A DNA stretch of 64,000 nucleotides from Nostocoides sp. (GCA_016702415.1 JADJEA010000001.1:539001-603000), one strand, 5' to 3'; positions 8,022-17,419 are shown, numbered from the stretch's first letter. The notes: generated by a model from the sequence alone, not told the origin. Numbers and translations are program-made.

Positions 8022-10153
8022 GCCGTCATCCGACCCCCGAGATCGGGCACCTCGACCCGGTGCCGGGTGCCGGGGGCGACGCCGAACGCGCGGAAGGTGA
8101 GGCCGTCGGCATACGGATAATCCGGCCGGTCCTCCACGGCACCCCAGGGGAGGATCGTCCCCGGGCGGACGTAGACGGGGACGGTGTCGAAGCCGCAGGT
8201 CCGGCGGACCCACCGGGGGCCGGCGACGACCTCGCCGGTCTGCAGGTGGGTCCACTGCCCGTCGGGGACGTAGAAGGAGACCTCGCCCGAGGCGGTGAAG
8301 ACGGGCGCGACGAGGAGGCAGTCGCCGAGGAGATACTGGCGGTCGAGGTGGGTGCAGGCGGGGTCGTCGGGGAACTCCACCGCCATCGGGCGCATGACCG
8401 GGATGCCGTCCCGGGCGGCGATAACCGCCTGGCCGAAGAGATAGGGCATCAGCCGCAGCTTGAGGCGGGTGAAGATCCGCAGGACGTCGACGGCCTCCTC
8501 GTCGAAGTTCCATGGGACGCGATAGCTGTCGCTCCCGTGGAGGCGGCTGTGCGTCGAGAGCAGGCCGAAGGCGAGCCAGCGCTTGAACACCGCCGGGTCC
8601 GGGTCGCCCTCGAACCCGCCGATGTCGTGGCTCCAGAACCCGAACCCGCTGGCCGACAACGACAATCCGCCACGCAGCGACTCGGCCATCGACACGAACG
8701 ACGACTCGCAGTCACCGCCCCAGTGCACCGGGAACTGTTGCCCGCCGGCTGTGGCCGAGCGCGCGAAGACGACCGCCTCACCCTCGCCGCGCACCTCGCG
8801 CAGGAGGTCGAAGACGCACCGGTTGTAGAGCAACGTGTAGACGTTGTGCATCCGCTCGGGATCGCTCCCGTCGTGCCAGACGACATCCGTCGGGATCCGC
8901 TCGCCGAAGTCGGTCTTGACCGCATCGACACCCATATCGAGGACGGCGCGCAGCCTGGCCGCGAACCACGCGCACGCCGCCGGATTGGTGAAGTCGACCA
9001 GTGCCATCCCGGCTTGCCAGAGGTCGGTCTGCCAGACGTCACCGTCCGCGGTGCGCACGAGGAAACCGCCCTCCATCCCCTCGCGGAAGAGCCGGGAGCG
9101 TTGTGCGATATAGGGATTGATCCAGACGCAGGTCTTAAGGCCGCGCTCCTTGAGGCGGGCGAGCATGCCGGCCGGATCGGGAAAGGTCGCCGGGTCCCAG
9201 ACGAAATCGGTCCAGTGGAACTCCCGCATCCAGAAGCAGTCGAAGTGGACGACCGACAGCGGCAGGTCCCGCTGCGCCATGCCGTCGACGAAACTCGTCA
9301 CCGTCTCCTCGTCGTAGCTCGTCGTGAACGACGTGCTCAGCCACAGGCCGAAGGACCATGCCGGCGGCAGGGCGGGCCGACCGGTCAACGCGGTGTACTT
9401 CCGCAAGATCTCCTTGGGCGTGGGCCCGTGGATGACCAGATAGTCCAGGCGCTGACCCGCCACGCTGAACTGCACCCGCGAGACCGCCTCGGAGCCGACC
9501 TCGAACGAGACGAGCCCGGAGTGGTCGACGAAGACGCCGTAGCCGCGATTGGTCAGATAGAACGGGATGTTCTTGTAGGCCTGCTCGCTGCTGGTCCCGC
9601 CATCCGCCTGCCAGATGTCGACGCTCTGACCGTTCTTGACCAGGGGGCCGAAGCGCTCGCCGAGCCCGTAGACGGCCTCCCCGACATCGAGCGAGAGTTG
9701 TTCGCGGACATAGCTCGTGCCGTCCTGCGTGGTCAGGGCCGCGGTCGATTTCGGGCCCGTCCCGGTCAGCACCCGGCCGTCGGCGAGGAACTCCAGGGCG
9801 TATGCCGACCCCCTCCGGAACCGGGCCGTCACCGTGCCCGACGTGAAGGCGGCATACTCCGGCGTCACCTCGGTAGTCACCGCGGTCGCGCTGTCGGTCG
9901 CGATGGCGAAGCGTGGCCGCCGCTCGCGTCCGCCGAGGAAATGGCCGATCGACACGGCGATCACATCGGGGGCCGGGGAGGTGCACCGGATCGTCAGGCT
10001 CGGCTGGTTGAGGGTGTCCCCGCGCGTCGTGATCCGTTTGGCCGGGGCATGGACGACGAGGGCGTCGGGCGTCACCTCGACGTCGCGGACCTCGGCCGGA
10101 TAGATCGCGCTGACTCCCTGCCGCAGCAGCCAATAGCCGTCGGTGAACTTCAC
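7973..10153 (-). CDS. yicI: GH31 alpha-xylosidase (YicI type)
   Basis: A 726-residue enzyme that removes alpha-linked xylose from isoprimeverose and xyloglucan oligosaccharides. Strong identity to the YicI subgroup is visible: the nucleophile Asp lies in KTDFGERIPTDVV, the acid/base Asp in HWGGDCESSF, and FGFWSHDIGGFEGDPD and HSRLHGSDSYRVPW are conserved subgroup signatures. Length is close to the E. coli enzyme (about 770). It converges on the GH43 gene, and its stop lies inside that gene's terminal repeats. No signal peptide, so it acts on imported oligosaccharides. Confidence 0.95.
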   Translation of the reverse strand: MKFTDGYWLLRQGVSAIYPAEVRDVEVTPDALVVHAPAKRITTRGDTLNQPSLTIRCTSPAPDVIAVSIGHFLGGRERRPRFAIATDSATAVTTEVTPEYAAFTSGTVTARFRRGSAYALEFLADGRVLTGTGPKSTAALTTQDGTSYVREQLSLDVGEAVYGLGERFGPLVKNGQSVDIWQADGGTSSEQAYKNIPFYLTNRGYGVFVDHSGLVSFEVGSEAVSRVQFSVAGQRLDYLVIHGPTPKEILRKYTALTGRPALPPAWSFGLWLSTSFTTSYDEETVTSFVDGMAQRDLPLSVVHFDCFWMREFHWTDFVWDPATFPDPAGMLARLKERGLKTCVWINPYIAQRSRLFREGMEGGFLVRTADGDVWQTDLWQAGMALVDFTNPAACAWFAARLRAVLDMGVDAVKTDFGERIPTDVVWHDGSDPERMHNVYTLLYNRCVFDLLREVRGEGEAVVFARSATAGGQQFPVHWGGDCESSFVSMAESLRGGLSLSASGFGFWSHDIGGFEGDPDPAVFKRWLAFGLLSTHSRLHGSDSYRVPWNFDEEAVDVLRIFTRLKLRLMPYLFGQAVIAARDGIPVMRPMAVEFPDDPACTHLDRQYLLGDCLLVAPVFTASGEVSFYVPDGQWTHLQTGEVVAGPRWVRRTCGFDTVPVYVRPGTILPWGAVEDRPDYPYADGLTFRAFGVAPGTRHRVEVPDLGGRMTAYEVEVAADGTVSVVA

Positions 10154-10249
10154 CGGCCCAGACTAGTCAGGGGCGCCCTGGCGGCGGGGGGATCGCCGGA
10201 GGAGACTGGCCCGTGCCGTCCGGGGCCGCCGGACGTGGAGGAGGAGACC

Positions 10250-11803
10250 GTGACCGACCAATCCCGCACGCAGTCAGACAGCGCGCACCGGGCCCGGGGG
10301 CGAGGGGCGATGCGTCGCGCCGGGCTGGCTGTGGCCGTCCTGGCCGCGATGGTGTTCGCGGTTCCGTCCGCCTCGGGCGCCGACGGCTCGCGAACCGCTG
10401 GCTCGCTCGGTGCCGGCGCGCGGGGTGCCGGACCGGCCCTGACGTGGGTCGGTCAGATCGCCCGTCAGGATGTGCCGGTGCTGCCCACGTCGGAGGCGGA
10501 CACTCTGGTCGAGCCGGATATCGCGGTGTCGCCCAAGGATTCCCGGGTCGCTCTCGCGGTCGCCCACGACGGCCGCTATCCCGACGGTGGGGCCGTCGGG
10601 ATCGAGACGGCCTGGACGGGCGACGGGGGGAAGACGTGGACCCACCGCCCGCTGCCGGGCGTCACGACGACCACCGGTGGGGTCCAGCCCTGGACGCGGG
10701 CCAGCGATCCGGTGGCGGCGTACGCGGCGGACGGAACGGCATACGTCTCGACCCTGCTCTTCAACGCGGCCACCTGCGACTCCGCCGTCGCGGTCTCGCG
10801 CAGCAGCGACGGGGGCAAGACCTTCGCCAAACCCGTTCTCGCGCATGAGGCGCACACCTGCGCCGTCTCCGACGACAAGAACTGGCTCGTCGTCGACACC
10901 GGAGCCGCCAGCCCGAACCGCGGGCGGCTCTATCAGTTCTGGACGGCGTTCACGATCGATCTGTTCGGCAATGCGTACTCGCCGCAGGCGCTGGTCATCT
11001 CCGACGACGGCGGCCGCACCTGGTCCGCGCCGATCGCGGTCTCCGCGCCGACGTCCAACACCCAGAACTCCCAGCCGATGATCCTGCCGAATGGGACGCT
11101 CGTCGACACCTTCATGGACTACGGGAGGGAGTCGGCCGGCGATCGCGTCGAGAACCCGCAGCCGAGAGCCCGGGCGCTGCCGGCGGGTGAGCGCGCCCCG
11201 AAGCCGGTGTGGCGCAGCGTGATCTCCACCGACGGCGGCGTCTCCTGGCGGCGTGCCGGGACCATCACCGACGACGTCGGCGACGGACCCAGCGGCATCC
11301 GGTGCTGCCTGGCCTCCGCCACGATCGACCCGGTCACCAAGGTCTTGTATGCCGCGTGGAACTCCACCCAGCGCACCGCCGTCAAGCTCTCGACCTCGAC
11401 CGACGGGCGCACCTGGTCGCGGCCGGTCGTCGTCAACCGGCCCAAGCCCGGCCTGCCCACCGTCAATGTCGACGTCGCCGCCCGCGATGGCGCGGTCATG
11501 GTCTCCTACGGCCTGACGAATGCGTCGGCGTCGCCGACGTGGTGGGGTCGGCAGTATGTCGCGACCTCCCTCGACCGGGGCCGGACCTTCCTCTCCCCCA
11601 AGGAGATCGGTCCGCCAACCGACTATGCGTATGCCGCGTTCGCCGGCGGTCGCTTCCCCGGCGACTACATCGGCAGCACGATGGGCGCGGGGCGGGCCTA
11701 TACGGTGTGGGCGGTCGCGTCCAGGCCGTCCGATCCCGCCGCGACCTACCACCAGGTGCTCTATGCAGCAGTCTTCGACACCCGCGGTCTGCGCGCCGGC
11801 TGA
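10250..11803 (+). CDS. Secreted sialidase-like (BNR/Asp-box) protein
   Basis: A 517-residue exported protein with a beta-propeller fold. The GTG start follows GGAGGAGG; an in-frame ATG at 10310 is an alternative and directly precedes the signal peptide MRRAGLAVAVLAAMVFAV. Six Asp-box-like motifs are visible, such as TGDGGKTWTH, SSDGGKTFAK, SDDGGRTWSA and STDGGVSWRR. Asp boxes mark sialidases and other propeller hydrolases, but the Arg triad of a true sialidase was not identified. The substrate is therefore open. Read alone; neighbours on both sides point away or converge. Confidence 0.82.
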   Translation: MTDQSRTQSDSAHRARGRGAMRRAGLAVAVLAAMVFAVPSASGADGSRTAGSLGAGARGAGPALTWVGQIARQDVPVLPTSEADTLVEPDIAVSPKDSRVALAVAHDGRYPDGGAVGIETAWTGDGGKTWTHRPLPGVTTTTGGVQPWTRASDPVAAYAADGTAYVSTLLFNAATCDSAVAVSRSSDGGKTFAKPVLAHEAHTCAVSDDKNWLVVDTGAASPNRGRLYQFWTAFTIDLFGNAYSPQALVISDDGGRTWSAPIAVSAPTSNTQNSQPMILPNGTLVDTFMDYGRESAGDRVENPQPRARALPAGERAPKPVWRSVISTDGGVSWRRAGTITDDVGDGPSGIRCCLASATIDPVTKVLYAAWNSTQRTAVKLSTSTDGRTWSRPVVVNRPKPGLPTVNVDVAARDGAVMVSYGLTNASASPTWWGRQYVATSLDRGRTFLSPKEIGPPTDYAYAAFAGGRFPGDYIGSTMGAGRAYTVWAVASRPSDPAATYHQVLYAAVFDTRGLRAG

Positions 11804-11867
11804 GGGTGGCGGGCCCGGGGGTCGGTCGGGGCTCCAGGTTCGCTCGGGTCGGCCGGTTCGGTGCGCG

Positions 11868-12530
11868 TCAGGCCAAGCCCGCGTCGTGCATTCGAATGGC
11901 GATCTGCACGCGATTGTCCGCGTGCAATTTCGTCATGACATGCGTCACGTGCGCCTTGACAGTCGCGACCGAGAGATAGAGGCGGGCGGCGATCTCGGCA
12001 TTGGTGGCGCCCTCGGCGATGCAGCCGGCGATCTCGCGCTCGCGTTCGCTCAGGGTGTCGGCCAGGGCAAGGGCGTCGGTGCGCCGGCGGTCGCTCGACC
12101 CTGCGGCGACGGCGGTGATCAGCTGGCGGGTGACGCTCGGGGAGAGCATCGGCTCCCCGGCGTGGACGCGGCGGACCGCCTCGACGATCTGCGGCGGCGG
12201 GGTGTCCTTGAGGAGGAACCCGCTGGCCCCGGCCCGCAGCGCGCTGACGACGAGATCGTCGGTGTCGAATGTCGTCAGGACGATGACCTGCGGGTGATCC
12301 GGACGGGAGACCAGGGTGGCGGTGGTCGTGATCCCGTCCTGGCGCGGCATACGGACATCCATGAGGACGACATCGGGGCGGTGTTGGCGGACGACGCCGA
12401 GGGCGTCGATGCCGTCGACGGCTTCGCCGACCACGTCGATCGCCGGGTTGCCCCCGAGCATCATCCGTAGGCCGGTCCGAACAAGGGCATCGTCATCGAC
12501 GATGACGACGCGGATCGCGGTGTCCGTCAT
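11868..12530 (-). CDS. NarL/FixJ-family response regulator
   Basis: A 220-residue two-component regulator. The receiver has the acidic pair VDDD near residue 11, the phospho-acceptor Asp in DVVLMDVRMP, and the conserved Lys in FLLKDT. The C-terminal LuxR-type helix-turn-helix reads LSEREREIAGCIAEGATNAE followed by LYLSVATVKAHV. It starts two bases after the stop of the histidine kinase and forms a cognate pair with it. Confidence 0.95.
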   Translation of the reverse strand: MTDTAIRVVIVDDDALVRTGLRMMLGGNPAIDVVGEAVDGIDALGVVRQHRPDVVLMDVRMPRQDGITTTATLVSRPDHPQVIVLTTFDTDDLVVSALRAGASGFLLKDTPPPQIVEAVRRVHAGEPMLSPSVTRQLITAVAAGSSDRRRTDALALADTLSEREREIAGCIAEGATNAEIAARLYLSVATVKAHVTHVMTKLHADNRVQIAIRMHDAGLA

Positions 12531-12532
12531 GG

Positions 12533-13846
12533 TCAGTTCCCCTCCTGCGGGTCGGCCGCCACCCACGGGAGGTGGACGGCGACCCGATAGCCGCCGGCCG
12601 CGGTCGCCCCGTGCTCGACGTGGCCACCGACGATGCTCGCGCGCTCGGCCACACCGACGAGGCCCAGTCCGGATCCCGGGACCGGGAGGCCGAACTGCGG
12701 ACCGCGCGGCGGCCCGTTCTCGATGACGAGGTCCAGCCCCGACCCGGCGGCCCCGGTGACCGCGATCTCGACCCGGGAGCCGGGCGCATGCTTGCGGGCG
12801 TTGGTCAGGCACTCCTGGGTGATCCGGTGGGCGTGCCGGCCGAGGGCATCCGGCACGGGCGGCGGGGTGGCGAGGTCGATGCGCAGGTCGATCTCGGTGC
12901 CGGCCGCACGGGCGGCCTCGACGAGGGCCGGCAGGTCGGCGATGGTCGGCTGGGGTGCCTCGCGGTGGGTGGCCGTGGGCATCCCAGGGGGCACCTCCGT
13001 GGCCCGCAGCAGCCCGAGTATTCCGCGCAACTCCCCGAGCGCCTCCCGCGCCGTCGCCTGGATCAGTTCCGCCTCGGCCCGGATGTCCTGACGGGGGAGA
13101 TCCTCGCGATAGGCGAGCACGCCGGCATGCATCGAGAGGAGGGAGATCCGGTGGGCGAGGACGTCGTGCATCTCGCGGGCGATCCGGCGCCGTTCGGCCT
13201 CGCGCGCCGCCTCGACCTTGACCGCTTGCTCGGCCTGCGCTTGGAGCACCTGGGTGCGATACCCGGTCACCACGCCGCGGCGGTGGCCGATGTAGAGACC
13301 CCACATCATGACGAGGACCACGACCGCGGCGGTGGTCGCCGACATCGCGACAACGGGGTAGGCGCTGGGGAAGAGGACCCGGTTGAGCACATCGCAGGCG
13401 ACGACGAGGGTGAGGAACCCGGCGATCTCCCAGGGGCGGCGCCGGGTCGCGATCGAGGCGAACGCCATCACCGCCGCCCCCAGCGCCGAGGGAGCCGGGA
13501 TGACCCCGATCGCCGTCGCGGCGGCCACGGCGCGGGGGTGGCGCCGGTGGTACCACAACAGCCCGACCATCGCCGCCCCGATCGCGACATCGAGCCACCG
13601 CACCGGCATGGACCGGCCTGCGCCGGCCGTCGGATCGTTCGGCGTGATGATGAGCGTCAGCGCCGAACTCAGGACCGGCAGTCCGGCCAGTCCCATCCGC
13701 CAGGCCTGGCTCCACAGCCCCAGCGGCTCCGGTGGGAGCACTAACGGAGCCGAGGACACTGACGGGGAAACCGGGGCGGGTGGGACCACCGGGGCGGGTG
13801 GCGGCACCGGCGCGGGGGAGAAGTCCGGCGCGGCGGGGGAGTCCAT
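12533..13846 (-). CDS. Sensor histidine kinase (HisKA_3, NarX/DesK type)
   Basis: A 437-residue membrane kinase, partner of the NarL-type regulator. After a Pro-rich N-terminus come about five membrane segments. The HisKA_3 H-box is RRIAREMHDVLAHRISLLSM. A shortened HATPase domain follows, with ITQECLTNARKHAPG (N-box) and GSGLGLVGVAERA (G-box). The start is the ATG giving MDSPAAPDF; longer in-frame starts exist. No extracytoplasmic domain is evident, so it probably senses a membrane or envelope signal. The stop and the regulator start are two bases apart. Confidence 0.92.
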   Translation of the reverse strand: MDSPAAPDFSPAPVPPPAPVVPPAPVSPSVSSAPLVLPPEPLGLWSQAWRMGLAGLPVLSSALTLIITPNDPTAGAGRSMPVRWLDVAIGAAMVGLLWYHRRHPRAVAAATAIGVIPAPSALGAAVMAFASIATRRRPWEIAGFLTLVVACDVLNRVLFPSAYPVVAMSATTAAVVVLVMMWGLYIGHRRGVVTGYRTQVLQAQAEQAVKVEAAREAERRRIAREMHDVLAHRISLLSMHAGVLAYREDLPRQDIRAEAELIQATAREALGELRGILGLLRATEVPPGMPTATHREAPQPTIADLPALVEAARAAGTEIDLRIDLATPPPVPDALGRHAHRITQECLTNARKHAPGSRVEIAVTGAAGSGLDLVIENGPPRGPQFGLPVPGSGLGLVGVAERASIVGGHVEHGATAAGGYRVAVHLPWVAADPQEGN

Positions 13847-13989
13847 GACGGCCAGCGTAGGCAGCGGGGGGAGGGCGCGGCATACGACCAAGGTCGATGT
13901 CCGGTCGCCGTTGGGCGCATTCACGCCACCCCGAGGGGGGCCCGCTGAGCCGGTATGCCGCGTACCCCCGGCTACGGCAATCGCCGCTG

Positions 13990-14009
13990 ACGCCGGTGCT
14001 CACCGGCGT
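13990..14009. repeat. Perfect inverted repeat upstream of the aldose epimerase
   Basis: ACGCCGGTG and CACCGGCGT are separated by two bases. The site lies about 55 bases before the epimerase start, in the gap between it and the divergent kinase gene. It could be an operator or a hairpin. Nothing else recognisable is in this gap except two GGCATAC-type heptamers. Confidence 0.4.
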
Positions 14010-14062
14010 GTCGCGGCCCCGCGTGGGCATTGCCGAAGCCGAGGGTCCGGGTGGGCGCGATG

Positions 14063-14989
14063 ATGGACCCCGTGACCCCATCCGGCCAGCAGGTGACCAT
14101 CCGATCCGGCGACTACGAGGCGACGACGACGGAGGTCGGTGGCGGGCTGCGGACCCTGACCTGGCGGGGCCGGCCGCTCGTGGCGGGATTCGAGGTGGGG
14201 CAGATCCGCACGGCATACCGCGGATCCGTCCTCGCGCCCTGGCCCAAGCGGGTGGTGGACGGCAAATATTCGTGGGAGGGAAGGGATTTCCGACTCCCGT
14301 TGACCGAGCCCGAGCGTAGCCACGCCCTGCACGGACTCGTCGTCTGGGAGCGCTTCGCCGTCGTCGCGTCCGGGGACGACGCGGTGGTCTGGGCGGCGAC
14401 GACCGTTCCCCAGCCGTGGTACCCATGGTGCATCGAGGTGCGGTCGGCATACCGGCTCACGGGCGCGGGCCTGGAGTGGTCGGTCTCCGGCCGCAACCTG
14501 TCCGAGGCGGCGGCGCCCTTCGGCTGCGGGATCCACCCCTATCTCCTCGCGCCCGCGGGCGCGGTCGACGACTGGTCGCTCACCCTTCCCGCTGCCGCGG
14601 TCCAGGAGGCGTCGCCGGACCGGCTCGTGCCCGGGGGACTATCCCGCCTGGCCGAACCCCCGGGGACACCGATTCCGTTGCGGGGCAGGGCGTTCGATAA
14701 CGCGTTCACCGAACTGACCACCACCGACGCCGGCACCTGCGCCGCGTCGCTCACCGATGGGGCCGGCCGCGGCGTCCGACTGTCGTGGGACGCCTCCGCG
14801 CCGTGGGTGCAGGTCTACACCTGCGACGGTATGCCGGGTGCCCACCGCCGCGCGGTCGCCATCGAGCCGATGACGTGTGGCCCGGACGCGTTCAACTCCG
14901 CCGCGGCCGACGTGCGTCTGGAGCCGGGGGAGACCCGCGGACTACGTGTCCTCGTCGCCGCCCTGGCGGGTGGCAACGGCGCTGGCTGA
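14063..14989 (+). CDS. Aldose 1-epimerase family protein (GalM-like)
   Basis: About 308 residues; the exact start is uncertain (ATG at 14060 or 14063, or GTG at 14072). It belongs to the aldose-1-epimerase beta-sandwich family that interconverts alpha and beta anomers of free sugars. Supporting motifs are RSHALHGLVVWERF with the active-site His, GIHPYLLAPAGAV with the second His, WVQVYTCDG, and VAIEPMTCGPDAFN, where the Glu is the catalytic base. It fits a locus handling xylose and other pentoses. Its 3' end overlaps the converging methyltransferase gene by 48 bases. Confidence 0.88.
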   Translation: MDPVTPSGQQVTIRSGDYEATTTEVGGGLRTLTWRGRPLVAGFEVGQIRTAYRGSVLAPWPKRVVDGKYSWEGRDFRLPLTEPERSHALHGLVVWERFAVVASGDDAVVWAATTVPQPWYPWCIEVRSAYRLTGAGLEWSVSGRNLSEAAAPFGCGIHPYLLAPAGAVDDWSLTLPAAAVQEASPDRLVPGGLSRLAEPPGTPIPLRGRAFDNAFTELTTTDAGTCAASLTDGAGRGVRLSWDASAPWVQVYTCDGMPGAHRRAVAIEPMTCGPDAFNSAAADVRLEPGETRGLRVLVAALAGGNGAG

Positions 14990-15580
14990 CCGCAGCACCG
15001 TCACCGCGAAGTCGGCCTCGTCGTGCCACGCACGCAAGTCCCAGGTGGCGAATCGGTGCTCGATCCGCAGGCCCGCCGCGGACACCGCCCGGTCGAAGCG
15101 GTCGAGGGTCAGCTCGCGATCGGTGTGGAAGCCGGTGACGACAAATCCATCCGGCCCGAGGTGGTCGCGCAGCCGGCGCAGGACCTCGGTCTCGGTGTCC
15201 GGGGCGAGGAAGACCATGACATTGCCGGCGACGAGGATGGCGTCGAACGGATCCGGCTCACCCAGGGCCGCGAGGTCGAGTTCGCTGAGGTCGGCGACGT
15301 GATAGCGCGGGCCGGGATGGTCGACCTCGGCCGCGGCGATGAGGTCGGCGTCGGCGTCCACCCCGACGACGTGGTGACCCACCTCATGGAGGTATGCCGC
15401 GTGCCTCCCCGGCCCGCAGCCCGCGTCCAGGACGCGCGCCCCCCGCGGAACCATCGCGTCGACCAGACGGGCCTCACCGACGAGGTCGGCCCCGTCGGCG
15501 GCCATGGTTCGGAAGCGCTCGATATACCACTGGGAGTGGCCGGGTTTGGTGTCGGTGACCCAGCGGGTGGGGTTCGCCAT
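14942..15580 (-). CDS. Class I SAM-dependent methyltransferase
   Basis: A 212-residue soluble Rossmann methyltransferase. Motif I is RVLDAGCGPGRHAAYLHEVG, the acidic ribose-binding residue lies in VVGVDADADLI, and motif IV is FDAILVAGNVMVFL. The N-terminus TKPGHSQWYIERFRTMAADG is typical of small actinobacterial methyltransferases of unknown substrate. The start is the ATG giving MANPTRW. It converges on and overlaps the epimerase gene. Confidence 0.9.
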   Translation of the reverse strand: MANPTRWVTDTKPGHSQWYIERFRTMAADGADLVGEARLVDAMVPRGARVLDAGCGPGRHAAYLHEVGHHVVGVDADADLIAAAEVDHPGPRYHVADLSELDLAALGEPDPFDAILVAGNVMVFLAPDTETEVLRRLRDHLGPDGFVVTGFHTDRELTLDRFDRAVSAAGLRIEHRFATWDLRAWHDEADFAVTVLRSASAVATRQGGDEDT

Positions 15581-15620
15581 CGCGAGGGGTGGTCGGTCGG
15601 GGCCAGCTAGGCGGAGCTGG

Positions 15621-15959
15621 TCACTCGGACTTGGCGATTGCGCGGCGGTCGGACACGGCATACGCGGCCCCGGCGGCAACGGCCGTGACGACGGCGACGG
15701 ACGGCCAGGCGCCGATCTGCTTGGCGAGCGGGTGTGAGACCCCGAAGGCGAGGAGATAAAGCGCGCCCAGGCCGCCCGCTTCGACCGGCCCGCCACGAGC
15801 CAGCCAGGTCCGGCCGGCGACCAGTCCGGCGGCCCCGAGGAGGAACCCGCCCATCGGCCGGACGCCGGTCTCGCGCGCGATGAGATAGCCGCCGGCGAGC
15901 CCCAGGACGACCAGAGGAGCGGTGATGACGGAGGCGGCGGGCTTGAGGGAGAGCGGCAT
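15621..15959 (-). CDS. Small integral membrane protein of unknown function
   Basis: A 112-residue protein with about three hydrophobic segments: PLVVLGLAGGYLIARE, GFLLGAAGLVAGRTWL, and SVAVVTAVAAGAAYAV. The region GALYLLAFGVSHPLAKQIGA is conserved in a family of actinobacterial membrane hypotheticals. No function can be inferred. It lies 40 bases upstream of the methyltransferase on the same strand and may share its transcript. Confidence 0.7.
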   Translation of the reverse strand: MPLSLKPAASVITAPLVVLGLAGGYLIARETGVRPMGGFLLGAAGLVAGRTWLARGGPVEAGGLGALYLLAFGVSHPLAKQIGAWPSVAVVTAVAAGAAYAVSDRRAIAKSE

Positions 15960-15978
15960 ACCGTCCAGCTTAGGTGGC

Positions 15979-16491
15979 CTAGTTGTGCGCCGTCCCGGCG
16001 GAGGTGGCCGTGATCTGGTCGGCCCAGGCGGCCTTGGCGCCCGTGTGACCGGTCCACGTGATCGAGCCCATGGCGGCGAGCGAGGCGAGGACGACCGCGG
16101 CGACGGCGAGGAGGTTGACGGCCCCGGCCCGCGCCCGGCCGGTCGCCGGGATCGCCCAGAAGACAGCGGCGAGGACGACGACCATGAAGACAAGGCAGAG
16201 GACCTTGGTGAGGTCACCGGCCTCGGCATGGTCGTGGACGAGGGCGAGGGCGGCGGCATCCCCGGCGTCGGCGGCCCGGACCCGCGCCTCGAGCTGCTCG
16301 CCGCTTTCCCCGGCGACCAGACCGGTCACGCCGGTGGCGAGCGCCCCGACCACGAGGGGCCATTTGAGCGCGGCCCGCCAGGCGGGGCGGGCGGCATACG
16401 CCATCGCCATGAGCGCGGCGATCGGACCGAGGACGACCACGGCATGGATGACGAGGATGTGCACGGGCAGGCCCATGATGGTGTCGAACAT
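15979..16491 (-). CDS. DUF2231-type membrane protein
   Basis: About 170 residues with four membrane segments. The start MFDTIMGLPVHILVIHAVVV matches the DUF2231 opening (P-x-H-P/I-x-x-VH). The helices at GPIAALMAMAYA, PLVVGALATGVTGLVAGE, and LCLVFMVVVLAAVFWAI agree with that family. The His-rich first helix resembles haem- or metal-binding membrane proteins, but no function is proven. It is divergent from the OmpR-type regulator, with a 76-base gap. Confidence 0.8.
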   Translation of the reverse strand: MFDTIMGLPVHILVIHAVVVLGPIAALMAMAYAARPAWRAALKWPLVVGALATGVTGLVAGESGEQLEARVRAADAGDAAALALVHDHAEAGDLTKVLCLVFMVVVLAAVFWAIPATGRARAGAVNLLAVAAVVLASLAAMGSITWTGHTGAKAAWADQITATSAGTAHN

Positions 16492-16567
16492 GACTGTCCT
16501 TACGGCGGCGAGTGGTGGCGCGTGCGACGCTAGGTGACCGCGACTGAGAAGAGGCTGAGACCCCGCC

Positions 16568-17257
16568 ATGCGGCTGCTGATCGTGGAGGACGAACGCGAC
16601 CTGGCCCTCGAACTCGCCGAGGCGATGCGTGACCGCGGCTGGGTCGTCGATGTGGCCCACGACGGCCTGCACGGGCTCGCCCTCGCGCGCTACGGCGCAT
16701 ACGACGTCGTCCTCCTCGACATCATGCTCCCGGCCCTCAACGGGTATGCCGTGCTCCAGCGCCTCCGCGAGACCGACACCCGGACGGCGGTCGTCATGCT
16801 CAGCGCCAAGGACGGGGAATTCGATCAGAGCGACGCCTTCGAGTTCGGGGCGGACGACTATGTGACCAAACCGTTCAGCGTCGTCGTCCTGGCCGCCCGG
16901 CTTCAGGCGCTCTTGCGGCGCAGCGGCGTCCCGCAGGGGCTGCGGCTGGAGTGCGGCGATCTGGTCCTCGAGCCGATGGCGCGGCGGGTCTCGCGCGGCG
17001 GTCGGGACATCGACTTGACCCCGCGGGAGTTTGCTCTCTTGCACCACCTCATCCGGCACGCGGAGCAGGTGGTGAGCAAGGCGGATCTCCTCGATGCGGT
17101 CTGGGACTCCGACTACCCCGGCGCGGACAATGTGGTCGAGGTGTATGTCGGGTACCTCCGCAAGAAGATCGACGCCCCGTTCGGGGTCCAGTCGCTGGAG
17201 ACGGTGCGGGGGATGGGCTATCGCCTGATCCCTTGCCACGCCGCCGCCACGGGCTGA
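16568..17257 (+). CDS. OmpR/PhoB-family response regulator
   Basis: A 229-residue two-component regulator. The receiver has EDERD near residue 7, the phospho-acceptor Asp in YDVVLLDIMLP, and the Lys in DDYVTKPFS. The C-terminal winged helix has DLTPREFALLHHLIRH and VEVYVGYLRKKID. No kinase gene follows directly; an HisKA-type sensor lies 1.5 kb downstream on the other strand (18773-20152) and is the likely partner, with the protease gene between them. The regulator may control that protease. Confidence 0.94.
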   Translation: MRLLIVEDERDLALELAEAMRDRGWVVDVAHDGLHGLALARYGAYDVVLLDIMLPALNGYAVLQRLRETDTRTAVVMLSAKDGEFDQSDAFEFGADDYVTKPFSVVVLAARLQALLRRSGVPQGLRLECGDLVLEPMARRVSRGGRDIDLTPREFALLHHLIRHAEQVVSKADLLDAVWDSDYPGADNVVEVYVGYLRKKIDAPFGVQSLETVRGMGYRLIPCHAAATG

Positions 17258-17310
17258 TCGGCATGTCGATCCGCCGTCGGAGGTCCTGTCGGTGGCGTGG
17301 GTGAGGAGTC

Positions 17311-17361
17311 GTTAAGCGGTTCTTCAGTGGGCCCCCACGGGCATTAACGCGTCGCTAAGAG
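17311..17361. promoter_or_regulatory. TTAA-containing repeats upstream of the protease
   Basis: GTTAAGCGGTTCTTCAG at 17311 and ATTAACGCGTCGCTAAGAG at 17343 resemble each other and are 32 bases apart, about three helical turns. OmpR-type regulators bind such direct repeats. This placement between the regulator gene and the protease gene suggests a binding site, but the match is loose. Confidence 0.3.
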
Positions 17362-17419
17362 CCGTCGCGGAGTCTCCTCTCATCGCCCCGACCGGGGGCC
17401 GGCAAGAGAGGCACTCACG

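Noticed and set aside
7790..10249. Plus-strand open frame running into the sialidase-like gene
   Set aside because: It is the antisense of the GH31 gene in the same frame as the real gene; the signal peptide and ribosome-binding site place the true start at 10250 or 10310.
10250..11803. True sialidase (neuraminidase) assignment
   Set aside because: Asp boxes are clear but the catalytic Arg triad and Tyr/Glu pair were not identified, so only a sialidase-like call is made.
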